This document shows positions 1 through 9,046 of a stretch of DNA of 64,000 nucleotides, one piece after another; the stretch's first letter is position 1; each line of letters opens with the position of its first letter. Source of the DNA: Terriglobus roseus (GTDB taxonomy: Bacteria; Acidobacteriota; Terriglobia; Terriglobales; Acidobacteriaceae); the NCBI RefSeq assembly GCF_900105625.1, contig NZ_FNSD01000001.1, positions 3,038,001-3,102,000 of the forward strand. Reading direction: 5' to 3'. A program made the position numbers and the translations under genes. Below the pieces are notes generated by a model. That model saw only the letters and a list, made by a program, of their open reading frames with translations, was not told where the DNA came from and ran no database searches.

Positions 1-95
1 TTGCTGCAGCCGGTGGCAAGGCAAACGACCAGCGAAAGTGCGGCAACGGGCTGCTGCCATGCTCTAAAAGACAGAAAGTTATTGCGAGAGATCAT
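1..95 (-). CDS. N-terminal fragment of a lipoprotein (runs off the left edge)
   Basis: Only the first 31 codons lie in the window. They read as a lipoprotein signal peptide: start MISRNNFLSFR, a hydrophobic stretch AALSLVVCLA, and a lipobox-like ATGC whose Cys is residue 30. A strong ribosome binding site (GGAGGA, 6 nt before the ATG) fixes the start at 95. The gene lies 149 bp downstream of pyrC on the same strand. The mature protein is outside the window, so no function can be assigned. Confidence 0.7.
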   Translation of the reverse strand, partial: MISRNNFLSFRAWQQPVAALSLVVCLATGCS

Positions 96-244
96 GTCGT
101 TCCTCCGGGGGAGACCGCGCCGGAACACGGCGGCAGGAATCTCAACCCTGCGCGTGGGATGCGCGGCGGGAAAACGAACGCTGCCCGACATAGTGAAGTT
201 CGCTGATAATTTTGTTGACGCCGCGCCCGCCTACAACCTTCGTG

Positions 245-1603
245 TTACGCGGAGAAACGGACCGCGCCGTTCACGATCGTGACCGACACGCGGCCAAGCA
301 TCGGGGCACCGTGGAAGGGCGTGTTCTTCGACTTTGAGCGCGTCGTCGCAACATCGTAGGACCACTGCTGCGCAGCATCGAAGACCACCAGGTCAGCCGG
401 TGCGCCGACTGCAATCCGGCCCACATCATGGCCCAGATCGCGCAGGCGGAACTTCTCTGCCGGTGCCGACGTGAACAGCGCCAGCACCTTCAGCAGCGGC
501 ATGCCATGCTCGCCATGCAGGATGCGCAGCGATGCACCAAGGGCAGTCTCAAGTCCGGTGATGCCGTTGGGCGCACGCTCGAACTCCACGTTCTTTTCGT
601 GCTCCGCGTGCGGTGCGTGATCAGTTGCAATCACGTCCACTGTCCCGTCAAGAATCGCCGCGATGCATGCGTCACGATCGCTCGCGGCGCGCAGCGGCGG
701 GTTCATCTTGAAGTGTGTGTCGTAGCGGCGCGAGCGTTGTGCTTCGTCGCCGGCAATGGCTTCATCGGTGAAAGCGATGTGGTGCGGAGCCACCTCGCAG
801 GTCACATGCAGACCGCGCTGCCTGGCTGCGCGGATTGATTCAAGCGCCTTTGCCGTCGACACGTGTTGCACATGCAGATGAGGCTTCAGTTTGTGTTCGC
901 GTTCGATCTTTTCGAGCAACGCAATGTCGCGATCCACAATGCTCGACTCTGCCTCGATCGGCATACCGCGCAGACCGAGACGAAACGCGACCGGGCCAAA
1001 GTTCATGCTGGCGCCCACGGTCATGCGCGTGTCTTCGGCATGCTGCGAGATCGGCAATCCAAGCCGCGCAGAGGCGATCAACGCCTGCTCCATCATGCTG
1101 TCTGCAAGGACTGGCTTGCCATCATCGGTAAAACCGATGGCACCTGCTGCGGCCAGCGCGGCATAGTCCGTCAACTCGCCGCCCATGCTGCCGACCGTCG
1201 CCGCGGGCATTGCGAGCACACGAGCCGACGAGCCACGCGCGGGTGACTGTACAAACTGAAGCCACTCCACCGTGTCAGTGACGGGCACGGTGTTCGGCAT
1301 GGCGACCACTGTTGTCACGCCGCCTGCAACTGCTGCGAGCGTGCCGGTCGCGATGGTCTCTTTGTGCGTCTGGCCCGGCTCGCGCAGGTGCACGTGCATG
1401 TCGATCAGGCCCGGCGCAATGGTCAGGCCGGCGCAGTCGATCACCTGTGCTCCGGTGTCCTTCGCCAGTTGATCCAATTCGCCCGCGCGACCGGAGTAAG
1501 TCATCTGGGTGACGAGACCGCCTTCTATGAAAACATCGCCAAGATCATTCAGGCCGCAGCCGGGATCGACGACGCAGCCGCCGCGAAGAAGTATGGCACT
1601 CAT
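245..1603 (-). CDS. pyrC: dihydroorotase (PyrC), class I type
   Basis: Catalyses cyclisation of carbamoyl aspartate to dihydroorotate, the third step of pyrimidine synthesis, in the cytoplasm. The 452-residue protein has the amidohydrolase metal-binding DMHVHLREPG (His70 and His72), the AGGVTTVVAMPNT segment and the late DVIATDHAPHA motif. The length fits class I bacterial dihydroorotases, although related amidohydrolases can be close. The ATG overlaps the pyrB stop by 4 bases, so pyrB and pyrC are translationally coupled. Confidence 0.95.
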   Translation of the reverse strand: MSAILLRGGCVVDPGCGLNDLGDVFIEGGLVTQMTYSGRAGELDQLAKDTGAQVIDCAGLTIAPGLIDMHVHLREPGQTHKETIATGTLAAVAGGVTTVVAMPNTVPVTDTVEWLQFVQSPARGSSARVLAMPAATVGSMGGELTDYAALAAAGAIGFTDDGKPVLADSMMEQALIASARLGLPISQHAEDTRMTVGASMNFGPVAFRLGLRGMPIEAESSIVDRDIALLEKIEREHKLKPHLHVQHVSTAKALESIRAARQRGLHVTCEVAPHHIAFTDEAIAGDEAQRSRRYDTHFKMNPPLRAASDRDACIAAILDGTVDVIATDHAPHAEHEKNVEFERAPNGITGLETALGASLRILHGEHGMPLLKVLALFTSAPAEKFRLRDLGHDVGRIAVGAPADLVVFDAAQQWSYDVATTRSKSKNTPFHGAPMLGRVSVTIVNGAVRFSA

Positions 1604-2574
1604 GCGTTTGTCTCCGGTCGCAGGGCACGGTCCAGCAGCGCCATGCGGATGGCGAGGCCGTGCTTCACCTGCTCTTCAATGGCGGATTGCGGGCCATTGG
1701 CCACAGCAGAATCAATCTCAAGTCCACGCACCATCGGCCCGGGATGCATCACGAGGGTTTTGGGTGCAATACGCGCAAGCCGCTCCGCATCGAGTTGATA
1801 GCCCGCGATGTAATCGGCGGTATCAATATCGAGACCGGCAAGGCGCTCGCGCTGGATGCGCAGCATCATGGCCACGTTCGCCTGCGAAAGTGCGTGCTCA
1901 AAGTCGCGCTCAATCGCAACACCCGGTGAGATGGAGAGCGCTTCCTTCGGGCAAAGCTCGGGCGGTCCGCACAGGATCACACGCGCACCCAGCCGCGGCA
2001 GCAGCATCGCATTCGAACGCGCTACACGCGAGTGCCGCACATCGCCCGTGATGACCACCGTGAGGCCGCCAAGGGTGTTGGCACTCAATGACTCCGAGAG
2101 TCCCAGCCGCTTCAGCATCGTGCGAAGGTCCAGCAGCGCCTGCGAGGGGTGCTCGTGCATGCCATCCCCCGCGTTCAACACGGGCAGGCCGGTGCATCGC
2201 GCCAGCACTTCGGGTGCGCCCGAATAGTTCGAGCGAAGAATGATCGCCTCGGCACCCAGCGCGCGCAGCGTCACGCCGGTGTCATGCAGGCTCTCGCCCT
2301 TTTCAATCGAGGAAGACTTGTCGCTGACCAGCGTGGTCATGGCGCCCAGCGACTTCGCCGCCAGTTCAAACGAAGTCCGCGTACGTGTGGACGATTCGTA
2401 GAACAACAGCGCAACCTTGCGGCCATCCAGCCGTGCCATGCGCTCGCGGTGCGGCATCGACTCCAGATGGTTCGTCAGCGCCAGCAGGCTGCTGATCTGT
2501 TCGATAGAGATGTCTTGAATCGAAAGCAGCGAACCGGGGTGAGGGGCGTGCGGATTGGCAGCAGTGAGGCTCAT
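1600..2574 (-). CDS. pyrB: aspartate carbamoyltransferase catalytic chain
   Basis: Joins carbamoyl phosphate and aspartate, the second step of pyrimidine synthesis. The carbamoyl-phosphate-binding motif STRTR is at residues 62-66, and HPSQALLDL and MHPGP motifs follow. I chose the ATG at 2574 (324 residues) because AGGAG lies just upstream and family homology begins shortly after it; the frame is open 81 bases further upstream. No pyrI regulatory chain is adjacent. It overlaps pyrC by 4 bases. The start faces a divergent peptidase gene across 61 bp, so no long pyr leader or attenuator fits here. Confidence 0.95.
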   Translation of the reverse strand: MSLTAANPHAPHPGSLLSIQDISIEQISSLLALTNHLESMPHRERMARLDGRKVALLFYESSTRTRTSFELAAKSLGAMTTLVSDKSSSIEKGESLHDTGVTLRALGAEAIILRSNYSGAPEVLARCTGLPVLNAGDGMHEHPSQALLDLRTMLKRLGLSESLSANTLGGLTVVITGDVRHSRVARSNAMLLPRLGARVILCGPPELCPKEALSISPGVAIERDFEHALSQANVAMMLRIQRERLAGLDIDTADYIAGYQLDAERLARIAPKTLVMHPGPMVRGLEIDSAVANGPQSAIEEQVKHGLAIRMALLDRALRPETNA

Positions 2575-2635
2575 GCTCCTGCCGATGTTAGCAGGAAGGG
2601 TCAGGGCAATGCTCCGGTTGGTATAACTATCGATC

Positions 2636-3994
2636 ATGTCCTCGAACCTGCGCATCTACGCCGTGTCTATCGGCCTTGCCCTTGCTGCCGTCAGCCCGCT
2701 GTCCTCCGCAGCCCAGTCGAAGCCGCTTGAGAGTGCAACGTATCGGCTGCCGGCGTGGTCGCAGCAGATCGCCATCCGCGAGGGTTGGCTGGCCAGACAT
2801 CACGCGCTGCTGCTGGACATGATGCGCCGCAACCACGTGGACATGTGGATAGTGGTCAATGAGGAGTTTCACAATGACCCGCTGACGGAGTATGTGGCAC
2901 CGCCACGACCCTACACCGGCAATCGCGACATCTTTGTCTTCATCAACACAGGCACAGATCTTCGCAAGGTCGCGATCACGGGGTATTCGGAAGACAATCT
3001 GAAGAGATTTTTTGAGAATCCCGACGATCCTATTCCCGCGGAGAAGCTCCTGCCGCAGCTCTACGCGCAGTACAAGCCGAAGCGGATTGCGCTGGCGATG
3101 GATGCGAAGCGCGGCGCGCAGCGATCCATCACGCATGACTCGTACCAGTTCCTGGCGAAGGCCATGGGGCCAGAGGCGGAGGGCCACTTCGTTCCTGCGG
3201 CCGACCTTATCGAGGAGTACTGTGCGACACGCATTCCCGACGAGTTCGACACATACAAACTGCTGGTGGGACTGACGGACGAACTGACGAAGCGTGCATT
3301 CTCCAACGAGGTCATCACACCGGGCAAGACGACGGTTGGCGATGTACGCCGTTGGCTCTACGACGCGATGTATGCGAACCATGTGACCACATGGTTTCAG
3401 CAGGACATCCGTCTGCAGCGCAAGGGCCGCGATACTGGCACATCCCGGGGCTTCCTTGCCATTGAGCCCGAGGCGACTGTCATCCAACCGGGTGACCTGC
3501 TGCACGTTGACTTTGGTGTGACAGGCATGGGCCTGAACACCGACTGGCAGAAGATGGCCTACGTTCTGCTGCCGGGAGAGCAGGACGTCCCGGCTGGCAT
3601 GAAGGTGGCGTTCGCGCACACCTCCACGCTGCAGCACACGCTGGAACAGAGCTCGCGGCCCGGACGCAAGGCCGGCGAGGTCTATGCCGAGATTATGGCG
3701 GAGATGAAGAAGCAGGGCATTGAGGCGAAGGTCTACAGCCACCCCATTGGCGTGCAGGGCCACGGCCTCGGCGCGGCCCTGGACTATCGCTCGTCGGAAG
3801 CGGGAGCGGCGCACGACAAGATTCAGCAGGAGGGCATCTACCTGTCCATCGAGCTGAACACGGCAACGCCACTCCCCGAGTGGAACAACCAGAAGGTGTA
3901 CATGATGAACGAGGACGATGCGTACCTGACGAAGGAAGGCTACAAGACCTTCTTTCCGTTGCAGGACCGCATCTACCTCATTCAGTCGAAGTAG
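2636..3994 (+). CDS. secreted M24-family metallopeptidase (Xaa-Pro aminopeptidase/dipeptidase-like)
   Basis: A 452-residue protein with an N-terminal signal peptide (cleavage probably after LSSAA, about residue 26). The C-terminal half carries the pita-bread fold signatures of M24 peptidases: HVDFGVTGMGLNTDWQK supplies the two metal-binding Asp residues, GHGLG the His, and LSIELNT and the later NEDD region the Glu ligands. Exported members of this family probably cleave X-Pro bonds of peptides in the periplasm. It is convergent with bshA (4 bp between stops) and divergent from pyrB. Exact substrate unknown. Confidence 0.8.
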   Translation: MSSNLRIYAVSIGLALAAVSPLSSAAQSKPLESATYRLPAWSQQIAIREGWLARHHALLLDMMRRNHVDMWIVVNEEFHNDPLTEYVAPPRPYTGNRDIFVFINTGTDLRKVAITGYSEDNLKRFFENPDDPIPAEKLLPQLYAQYKPKRIALAMDAKRGAQRSITHDSYQFLAKAMGPEAEGHFVPAADLIEEYCATRIPDEFDTYKLLVGLTDELTKRAFSNEVITPGKTTVGDVRRWLYDAMYANHVTTWFQQDIRLQRKGRDTGTSRGFLAIEPEATVIQPGDLLHVDFGVTGMGLNTDWQKMAYVLLPGEQDVPAGMKVAFAHTSTLQHTLEQSSRPGRKAGEVYAEIMAEMKKQGIEAKVYSHPIGVQGHGLGAALDYRSSEAGAAHDKIQQEGIYLSIELNTATPLPEWNNQKVYMMNEDDAYLTKEGYKTFFPLQDRIYLIQSK

Positions 3995-3998
3995 TGCC

Positions 3999-5132
3999 TT
4001 ACTGTGCCAGCACCTGTTCGTAGTACTGCTCGTACATGGGGATGATGCGGCTGGTGCAGAACTTGTCCTGCGCGGTCTTGCGTGCGGCTTCGGCCATGGT
4101 CTGCTGCAGCGTGTCGTCCTTCAGAATGCGGATCGCCGCTGCTGCCATGGCTGCCACATCGCCCACGGGGAAGAGCATGCCGTTCACGCCGTCTTCCACC
4201 AGCTCCGGAACGCCGCCGACGCGGGTGGCGATGCAGGGAACGCGGCAGGCCATGCCTTCCAGCGCAGCCAGGCCGAAGCTCTCCATCTCGGACGGCATCA
4301 GCATCAGGTCGCCCAGGGGCAGCAGATCCTGCACGCTGTCCTGCTTGCCCAGGAAGTGGATGCGGTCCTGGATGCCGTGCTGCAGCGCGAGATGCTCCGC
4401 GATGGAACGGTCGGGGCCGTCTCCGATCAGCATCAGGCGGCTGGGCACCTCGCGCGCAATGCGGGCGAAGGTCTCCACCACGTCGCCCACGCGCTTGACG
4501 CGGCGGAAGTTCGACAGGTGGATCACGATCTTTTCGTCTGCGCGCGCATACCTTGGCCGCAGCTCGCGGCGCTTGGCCTCGTCGGGCTTGTAGACGTCGC
4601 AGTTCACGAAGTTGCGGATGACTTCGATCTCGCGCGTGATGCCGAAGGAGCGCTCTGTCTCATCCTTCAGGTGGGCCGAGATGCTGGTCACGCCGTCGCT
4701 CTGCTCGATGCCGAAGCGCGTGATGGGCAGGTAGCCGGGATCCTGGCCGACGAGCGTGATGTCCGTGCCGTGGAGCGTAGTGATGAAGGGCAGACGTATG
4801 CCCTTGGCGGCGAGCATCTGCCGCGCCAGCAGCGCGCTGACCGAGTGCGGAATGGCGTAGTGCACATGCAGCAGGTCCAGGCCGTAGAACTCGGCCACTT
4901 CGGCCATGCGGCTGGCGAGCGCGAGATCGTAGGGCGGGTACTGGAAGAGCGGGTAGGTCGTGACGGCGACCTCGTGGAAGAAGATGCCTTCCTCGCGGCC
5001 GGTCAGCCGAAAGGGCTGCTGATAGGTGATGAAGTGCACCTGGTGGCCGCGCGCGGCAAGCTCAATGCCGAGCTCCGTCGCAACAACGCCGCTGCCGCCG
5101 TAGGTGGGATAGCAGGTGATGCCAATCTTCAT
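3999..5132 (-). CDS. bshA: N-acetyl-alpha-D-glucosaminyl L-malate synthase
   Basis: A GT-B fold glycosyltransferase (377 residues) that makes GlcNAc-malate, the first step of bacillithiol synthesis. The N-terminus KIGITCYPTYGGSGVVATE is the recognisable BshA signature. The C-terminal domain has EMESFGLAALEGMACRVPC and VGGVPELVEDGVNG, which bind the UDP-sugar. It starts 24 bp after the pyrR stop on the same strand, suggesting co-transcription. bshB and bshC are not in the window. Bacillithiol use outside Firmicutes is known in Acidobacteria. Confidence 0.9.
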   Translation of the reverse strand: MKIGITCYPTYGGSGVVATELGIELAARGHQVHFITYQQPFRLTGREEGIFFHEVAVTTYPLFQYPPYDLALASRMAEVAEFYGLDLLHVHYAIPHSVSALLARQMLAAKGIRLPFITTLHGTDITLVGQDPGYLPITRFGIEQSDGVTSISAHLKDETERSFGITREIEVIRNFVNCDVYKPDEAKRRELRPRYARADEKIVIHLSNFRRVKRVGDVVETFARIAREVPSRLMLIGDGPDRSIAEHLALQHGIQDRIHFLGKQDSVQDLLPLGDLMLMPSEMESFGLAALEGMACRVPCIATRVGGVPELVEDGVNGMLFPVGDVAAMAAAAIRILKDDTLQQTMAEAARKTAQDKFCTSRIIPMYEQYYEQVLAQ

Positions 5133-5156
5133 TGCGATGTCCCGGCTGCCATGCGG

Positions 5157-5738
5157 CTAGTCCGTCAGTTCCACGAGCAGAACACTGTCGGTGCCGTCGA
5201 CTTCACTCAGCTTCACCTCGATGATCTCCTTCGAGGAGGTGGGCACGACGCGGCCGATGAACTGCGCCTCAATCGGCAGCTCGCGGTGGCCGCGATCGAT
5301 CAGGACCAGCAGGCGCACGGAGCGCGGGCGGCCATGGTCGAAGAGTGCATCCAGCGCGGCGCGGATGGTGCGGCCGGTGTACAGCACGTCATCCATCAGG
5401 ACGATGTCGCGCCCGGCAATGTCAAAGCCGATCGCCCCGGCCTGCACCGTGGGCTTGGGGCCGGCGGTCGACAGATCGTCGCGATAGAACGAAATGTCGA
5501 GCACGCCCGTCTCAACCGGTTGCTTCTCAATGCCTTCAATAATCTTTGCAAGGCGCTGCGCCAGCGGCACGCCACGGCGCTTGATGCCGATCAGGCCCAG
5601 GTTACCGCTGCCTTCGTGCTTCTCAACGATCTGGTGCGCCAGGCGCACGAGCGTGCGGTCGATCTCAGACGCGGACATGAGCCGGCCTTTTTCGCGAATG
5701 CGTGGCGTCGTGGCTGGGGGCGTGGTGTTATCGCTCAT
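5157..5738 (-). CDS. pyrR: PyrR bifunctional pyrimidine regulator / uracil phosphoribosyltransferase
   Basis: A phosphoribosyltransferase-fold protein. The PRPP-binding loop VLMDDVLYTGRTIRAALDA is clear, and the family blocks EIDRTLVRLAHQI and LGLIGIKRRGVPLAQRL are present. PyrR senses UMP/UTP, and in some bacteria attenuates pyr transcription by binding RNA. The start is uncertain: I use ATG 5738 (193 residues), but ATG 5678 is closest to the usual family start. It sits about 2.6 kb upstream of pyrB on the same strand, separated by bshA and an oppositely oriented peptidase. Confidence 0.9.
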   Translation of the reverse strand: MSDNTTPPATTPRIREKGRLMSASEIDRTLVRLAHQIVEKHEGSGNLGLIGIKRRGVPLAQRLAKIIEGIEKQPVETGVLDISFYRDDLSTAGPKPTVQAGAIGFDIAGRDIVLMDDVLYTGRTIRAALDALFDHGRPRSVRLLVLIDRGHRELPIEAQFIGRVVPTSSKEIIEVKLSEVDGTDSVLLVELTD

Positions 5739-5835
5739 CGTGCGCTGATGATACGAGGGCGCGGAAGGGCGCGGCAAGTTTGTGGCTGCCTTCGCCTATG
5801 TCTTCACCCATTAGCTATGTCCCGGAGAGCGCACG

Positions 5836-6549
5836 TCAGCCCAGGTTGCGCTGCCGCCGTGCACGCAAAAGTGCGCCGGCAATCCAGCCGCAGATGGATC
5901 CGGCCAGGATCAGCAGCAGTAGGGTCATGCCATAGCCGGCGATGAAGCTGCCCGCGTGAAATTCTGGAGACTGCAGGAAGCCGAGCAGCTCGGGAGGCGG
6001 TGGCGAGGTGTCGGTGATCTGCTTCATCATCGCGTCCGAGGCGCCCTGGATCTTGTCATCCATGGTGTGCGAGTGGAAGTGGTAGCGCAGCACGAACCCC
6101 ACGATGCCCGTAAGCAATGTGATCAGCGATCCCATCATCAGACCCAGCGTGCCGCCCAGGCGCATGCCGGTGGCAGGCGACATCTCGCGAAGAGGGCGAA
6201 TGCGATGGTAGGCGACCGCAACAGCCAGGGACAACATGGGGACGAGCAACAGGGAAAGGCCGCCCACGGTGCCGTCCGCTACAGAGCTGGGAATAGCTGC
6301 GGCAGGCAGCACGCCCGCCAGTGTTGCCACGCCAAGAATGCGCATGGCGACCGGCCAGTCCAGCGATGTGGAATGCACGGAGCGGCCGGCCGCCGGGCCG
6401 GAGCCAGTGTGTGGCAGGGTTTCGCTGTGCTCGCGTAACGCGTGTTCCGACACCGTGAGTTGGGGCAGGCCGCAATGGGCGCAGAAGGCGGCCGGCCCGT
6501 CATCGACGACCGGCAGCGACGCGCCACAGCGGGGGCAGCTTTGTTCCAT
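5836..6549 (-). CDS. zinc-ribbon membrane protein, unknown function
   Basis: A 237-residue protein that begins with a small zinc ribbon (CPRCG near residue 5 and CAHCG about 18 residues later). A linker follows, then four hydrophobic segments (near VATLAGVLPAAAI, LSLLLVPMLSLAVAVAY, LGLMMGSLITLLTGIVGFVL and MTLLLLILAGSICGWIAGAL). This domain order is common in uncharacterised bacterial membrane proteins. The start at 6549 is chosen because the ribbon begins there; the frame is open further upstream only over the divergent SDR gene. No strong ribosome binding site is seen. Confidence 0.7.
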   Translation of the reverse strand: MEQSCPRCGASLPVVDDGPAAFCAHCGLPQLTVSEHALREHSETLPHTGSGPAAGRSVHSTSLDWPVAMRILGVATLAGVLPAAAIPSSVADGTVGGLSLLLVPMLSLAVAVAYHRIRPLREMSPATGMRLGGTLGLMMGSLITLLTGIVGFVLRYHFHSHTMDDKIQGASDAMMKQITDTSPPPPELLGFLQSPEFHAGSFIAGYGMTLLLLILAGSICGWIAGALLRARRQRNLG

Positions 6550-6618
6550 TAGCAAAAGGCTACAGCAAACGGCGGGTCGCCATCGCCGGCAGGTCATGGT
6601 CGCGGCATTCGTTGCATC

Positions 6619-7437
6619 ATGGACGGTATGAATATTCAGGACAAGGCGCCGGGTGTGGTGCTTTCGCTGACAGGGCGGGTCGCCCTTGTGACGGGTGGAT
6701 CGCGCGGCATTGGTGCCGCAACGGTGCGGCTGTTTCGGCAGGCGGGTGCGCGTGTAGCGTTCAGCTATCGCGTGGCAGAGGAGCAGGCGCTGGCCCTGCA
6801 GGCGGAGATGGGCGGGCCGTCGGTGTGCTACGCCATCCGGCAGGAGCTGGCATCGGCAGGGGACGGCGACGCCCTGGTGGCCGCTGCGGCCGAGCATTTC
6901 GGGCGGCTGGACTGCATGATTGCAAATCACGGCATCTGGCCTCCGCATGACGCACCCGTCGGCAGCATGACAGATACCCAGTGGCGCGGCACGCTCTCGG
7001 TGAATCTGGACAGCGTCTTCGGGCTGGTGAGGGCGGCGGTGGCTCAGATGCAGCGGCAGACGGTCTCGCCGGGGCAGTCGAGGGGGCACATCGTCCTGGT
7101 GAGCTCCACCGCAGGGCAGCGCGGCGAGGCCTTCCATGCCGACTATGCCGCAAGCAAAGGAGCGCTGATCAGCATGACCAAGGGCCTTTCGACGGAGCTT
7201 GCGGGCGAAGGGATTTACGTCAACTGCGTCGCGCCGGGCTGGGTGCGGACCGAGATGTCCGGGGCAACGCTCGACGACCCGGCGACGGCGGGGAAGGTCT
7301 TCGGGGCCATCCCCCTGGGCCGTGTCGCCACGCCGGATGAAATCGCCGGGCCGATCCTCTTCCTGTGCACGCCCTGGGCCGGGTTTGTCTCCGGGGAGAT
7401 CTTCAACGTCAACGGCGGTGCGGTGCTGGTGGGGTAA
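6619..7437 (+). CDS. short-chain dehydrogenase/reductase (SDR)
   Basis: A classical SDR of 272 residues. The nucleotide-binding TGGSRGIG follows VALVTG, the NNAG-type motif appears as NHG, the catalytic Ser lies in VLVSSTAG and the active-site pair in YAASK. The C-terminus (GEIFNVNGG) is typical of 3-oxoacyl-ACP reductase-like SDRs. The substrate cannot be read from the sequence. An alternative ATG lies at 6628. It is divergent from the zinc-ribbon gene with 69 bp between the starts. Confidence 0.85.
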   Translation: MDGMNIQDKAPGVVLSLTGRVALVTGGSRGIGAATVRLFRQAGARVAFSYRVAEEQALALQAEMGGPSVCYAIRQELASAGDGDALVAAAAEHFGRLDCMIANHGIWPPHDAPVGSMTDTQWRGTLSVNLDSVFGLVRAAVAQMQRQTVSPGQSRGHIVLVSSTAGQRGEAFHADYAASKGALISMTKGLSTELAGEGIYVNCVAPGWVRTEMSGATLDDPATAGKVFGAIPLGRVATPDEIAGPILFLCTPWAGFVSGEIFNVNGGAVLVG

Positions 7438-7465
7438 GGTCTCTGTCGCGCAGCAGGACGGTGGA

Positions 7466-7493
7466 CCGGGTGCCTCATCTATCGGGCACCCGG
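7466..7493 (+). terminator. stem-loop after the SDR gene
   Basis: A perfect 9-bp stem (CCGGGTGCC pairing with GGCACCCGG) around a 10-nt loop, 28 bp after the SDR stop. It lies between convergent genes. There is no T run, so it may only stabilise mRNA ends. Confidence 0.4.
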
Positions 7494-7545
7494 TCGGTCG
7501 TCACCCGACCAAAGCGGAGCCACGAACAGAATGGCGACGGTGATT

Positions 7546-8112
7546 TTAGCGGCGCAGGATTCGTGCAGGATTGCCCGCGACGGTCGCCCCTGCAGGCACG
7601 TCATGCGTCACGACTGAGCCTGCGCCGATGATTGCGTTGTCGCCCACGGTAATACCCGGCAGCAGGATTGCTCCGCCGCCGATCCAGCAGTTGCGGCCGA
7701 CCGTCACAGGCTTGCCGCACTCCAGTCCGCTGAGCCGGACGGCCTGGTCCCTCGGGTGGTCGGCTGCGTAGATCTGAACGGCCGGGCCAATCTGGGTGCC
7801 GTCGCCGATGTGGATGGGCATCACGTCCAGCAGGACGCAGTTGAAGTTCAGGAAGACGCCTCTGCCCATGTGGATGTTGTAGCCGTAGTCACAGGCAAAG
7901 CCGCTGCGAACCTCTGACTCGGCGCCGAAGCTGCCGAACAGGATACGCAGCAGTGCCACGCGCTCAGCGGTGTGGTCCGTAGCGTTCAGGCGCAGTAGTT
8001 GGGTCTGGCACCAGCAGCGATCGGCCATTAACTCGGCGTCGTTCGCCAGGTACAGGTCGCCTGCCATCATCTTCTGCTTCTCAGTTGCGGCGGAAGGCCT
8101 TGGTTCGAACAT
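7546..8112 (-). CDS. maltose/galactoside-type O-acetyltransferase (left-handed beta-helix)
   Basis: A 188-residue hexapeptide-repeat acetyltransferase using acetyl-CoA. The N-terminus TEKQKMMAGDLYLANDAEL matches the Maa/LacA/NodL helix region. The repeats follow: NIHMGRGVFLNFNCVLLD, IHIGDGTQIGPAVQIYA with the catalytic His in ADHP, then VTVGRNCWIGGGAILLPG and VVTHDVPAGATVAGNPAR. The start at 8112 gives the usual family length. The sugar acceptor cannot be told. It points away from the secreted-protein gene starting at 8222. Confidence 0.88.
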   Translation of the reverse strand: MFEPRPSAATEKQKMMAGDLYLANDAELMADRCWCQTQLLRLNATDHTAERVALLRILFGSFGAESEVRSGFACDYGYNIHMGRGVFLNFNCVLLDVMPIHIGDGTQIGPAVQIYAADHPRDQAVRLSGLECGKPVTVGRNCWIGGGAILLPGITVGDNAIIGAGSVVTHDVPAGATVAGNPARILRR

Positions 8113-8221
8113 GCACCAGTCTGATGCGGCGCATCTGTTCTGCGGAGGCATGTACCCTCGGATTGGGATTTGCGTCCAACAGCGTGACACTGAGGTTCGA
8201 TTGCCGACTCGATTTCGTTCC

Positions 8222-9046
8222 ATGAAGACCGTTCTGCTCGTCGCAGTGCTGTCCGCGCCCGTGGTGCACGGGCAACAGCCGCAGACGCCCAAGCGTGAAG
8301 AAAACATCGTCGTGACCCAGCCGAAACCCGGTGAGGAGAACGACCAGGTCAAAGCGCGCGCCGCGCTGAACAGCATGTACAACGCGCTGGGCGGAGCGCG
8401 CTGGCTGAACCGTGGCGACTATGTCCTGAAGGGACATACCTCGTCCTTCTACAAGAACGCGCCCACTGCAGTTGGCGACTTCCTCCAGTTCCACCACGCT
8501 CTTCCCGACGGCAAATGGGAGGACCGCATTGAGCTGTCGAAGAAGCGCGATGTTGTGCAATTGTGGACCACCACCGAAGGTGTCGAGATCACCTATAAGG
8601 GCCGCAAGCCCCTGCCGAAGGAGTTGCAGGAAGACTACTTCCGCCGCATCCACTACTCCCTCGATACCATCGCCAATGTGTGGCTGAAAGACCCGGCAAC
8701 GCTGCTGATCTACGGTGGGACGGCGGTCGTCGCGAGACGGCAGGTGGAGCAGGTGACACTGATCGACAAGGACAATAACTCTGTCGAGGTCGACATGGAG
8801 ATGAGCACACACCTGCCCATGCGCCGCATCTTCAAGTTCCGCAACACCACCTATAAGGACTTCGACGAGGACGTTGAGGAGTACAGCGATTTTCACGATG
8901 TGGATGGCATCCCCACGCCCATCGTCACCACGCGTTATTTCAACGGCGACATGGTCGCGCAGCGCTTTGTCGAGGAGATGCAATACAAACCGGTAGACCC
9001 GGCACTCTTCACTCCGACCGCGCCCATCGGGAAGCACAAGTATTAA
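8222..9046 (+). CDS. secreted protein of unknown function, LolA-like flavour
   Basis: A 274-residue protein with a signal peptide (MKTVLLVAVLSAPVVHGQ, cleavage near residue 18). It has no recognised catalytic motif. The mature part alternates charged and hydrophobic beta-strand-like segments (VEQVTLIDKDNNSVEVDME, RRIFKFRNTTYKDFDEDVEE), which recalls outer-membrane lipoprotein-sorting-like proteins. That link is weak inference. Its stop TAA overlaps the next ATG (TAATG), so the pair is translationally coupled. Confidence 0.75.
   Translation: MKTVLLVAVLSAPVVHGQQPQTPKREENIVVTQPKPGEENDQVKARAALNSMYNALGGARWLNRGDYVLKGHTSSFYKNAPTAVGDFLQFHHALPDGKWEDRIELSKKRDVVQLWTTTEGVEITYKGRKPLPKELQEDYFRRIHYSLDTIANVWLKDPATLLIYGGTAVVARRQVEQVTLIDKDNNSVEVDMEMSTHLPMRRIFKFRNTTYKDFDEDVEEYSDFHDVDGIPTPIVTTRYFNGDMVAQRFVEEMQYKPVDPALFTPTAPIGKHKY

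Noticed and set aside
1-282. Plus-strand open frame at the left edge
   Set aside because: The minus-strand lipoprotein start with a strong ribosome binding site and lipobox explains the first 95 bases better; the plus frame shows no start signal or protein-like pattern.
2575-2635. PyrR attenuator or pyrimidine riboswitch before pyrB
   Set aside because: Only 61 bp separate the divergent starts, and no anti-terminator/terminator pair is visible.
2627-3814. 395-codon minus-strand frame over the M24 peptidase
   Set aside because: Shadow frame; the peptidase has a signal peptide and metal-binding motifs.
4356-5945. 529-codon open frame on the plus strand
   Set aside because: It is the antisense frame of bshA and pyrR, kept open by their high GC3. 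The composition is typical of a shadow frame.
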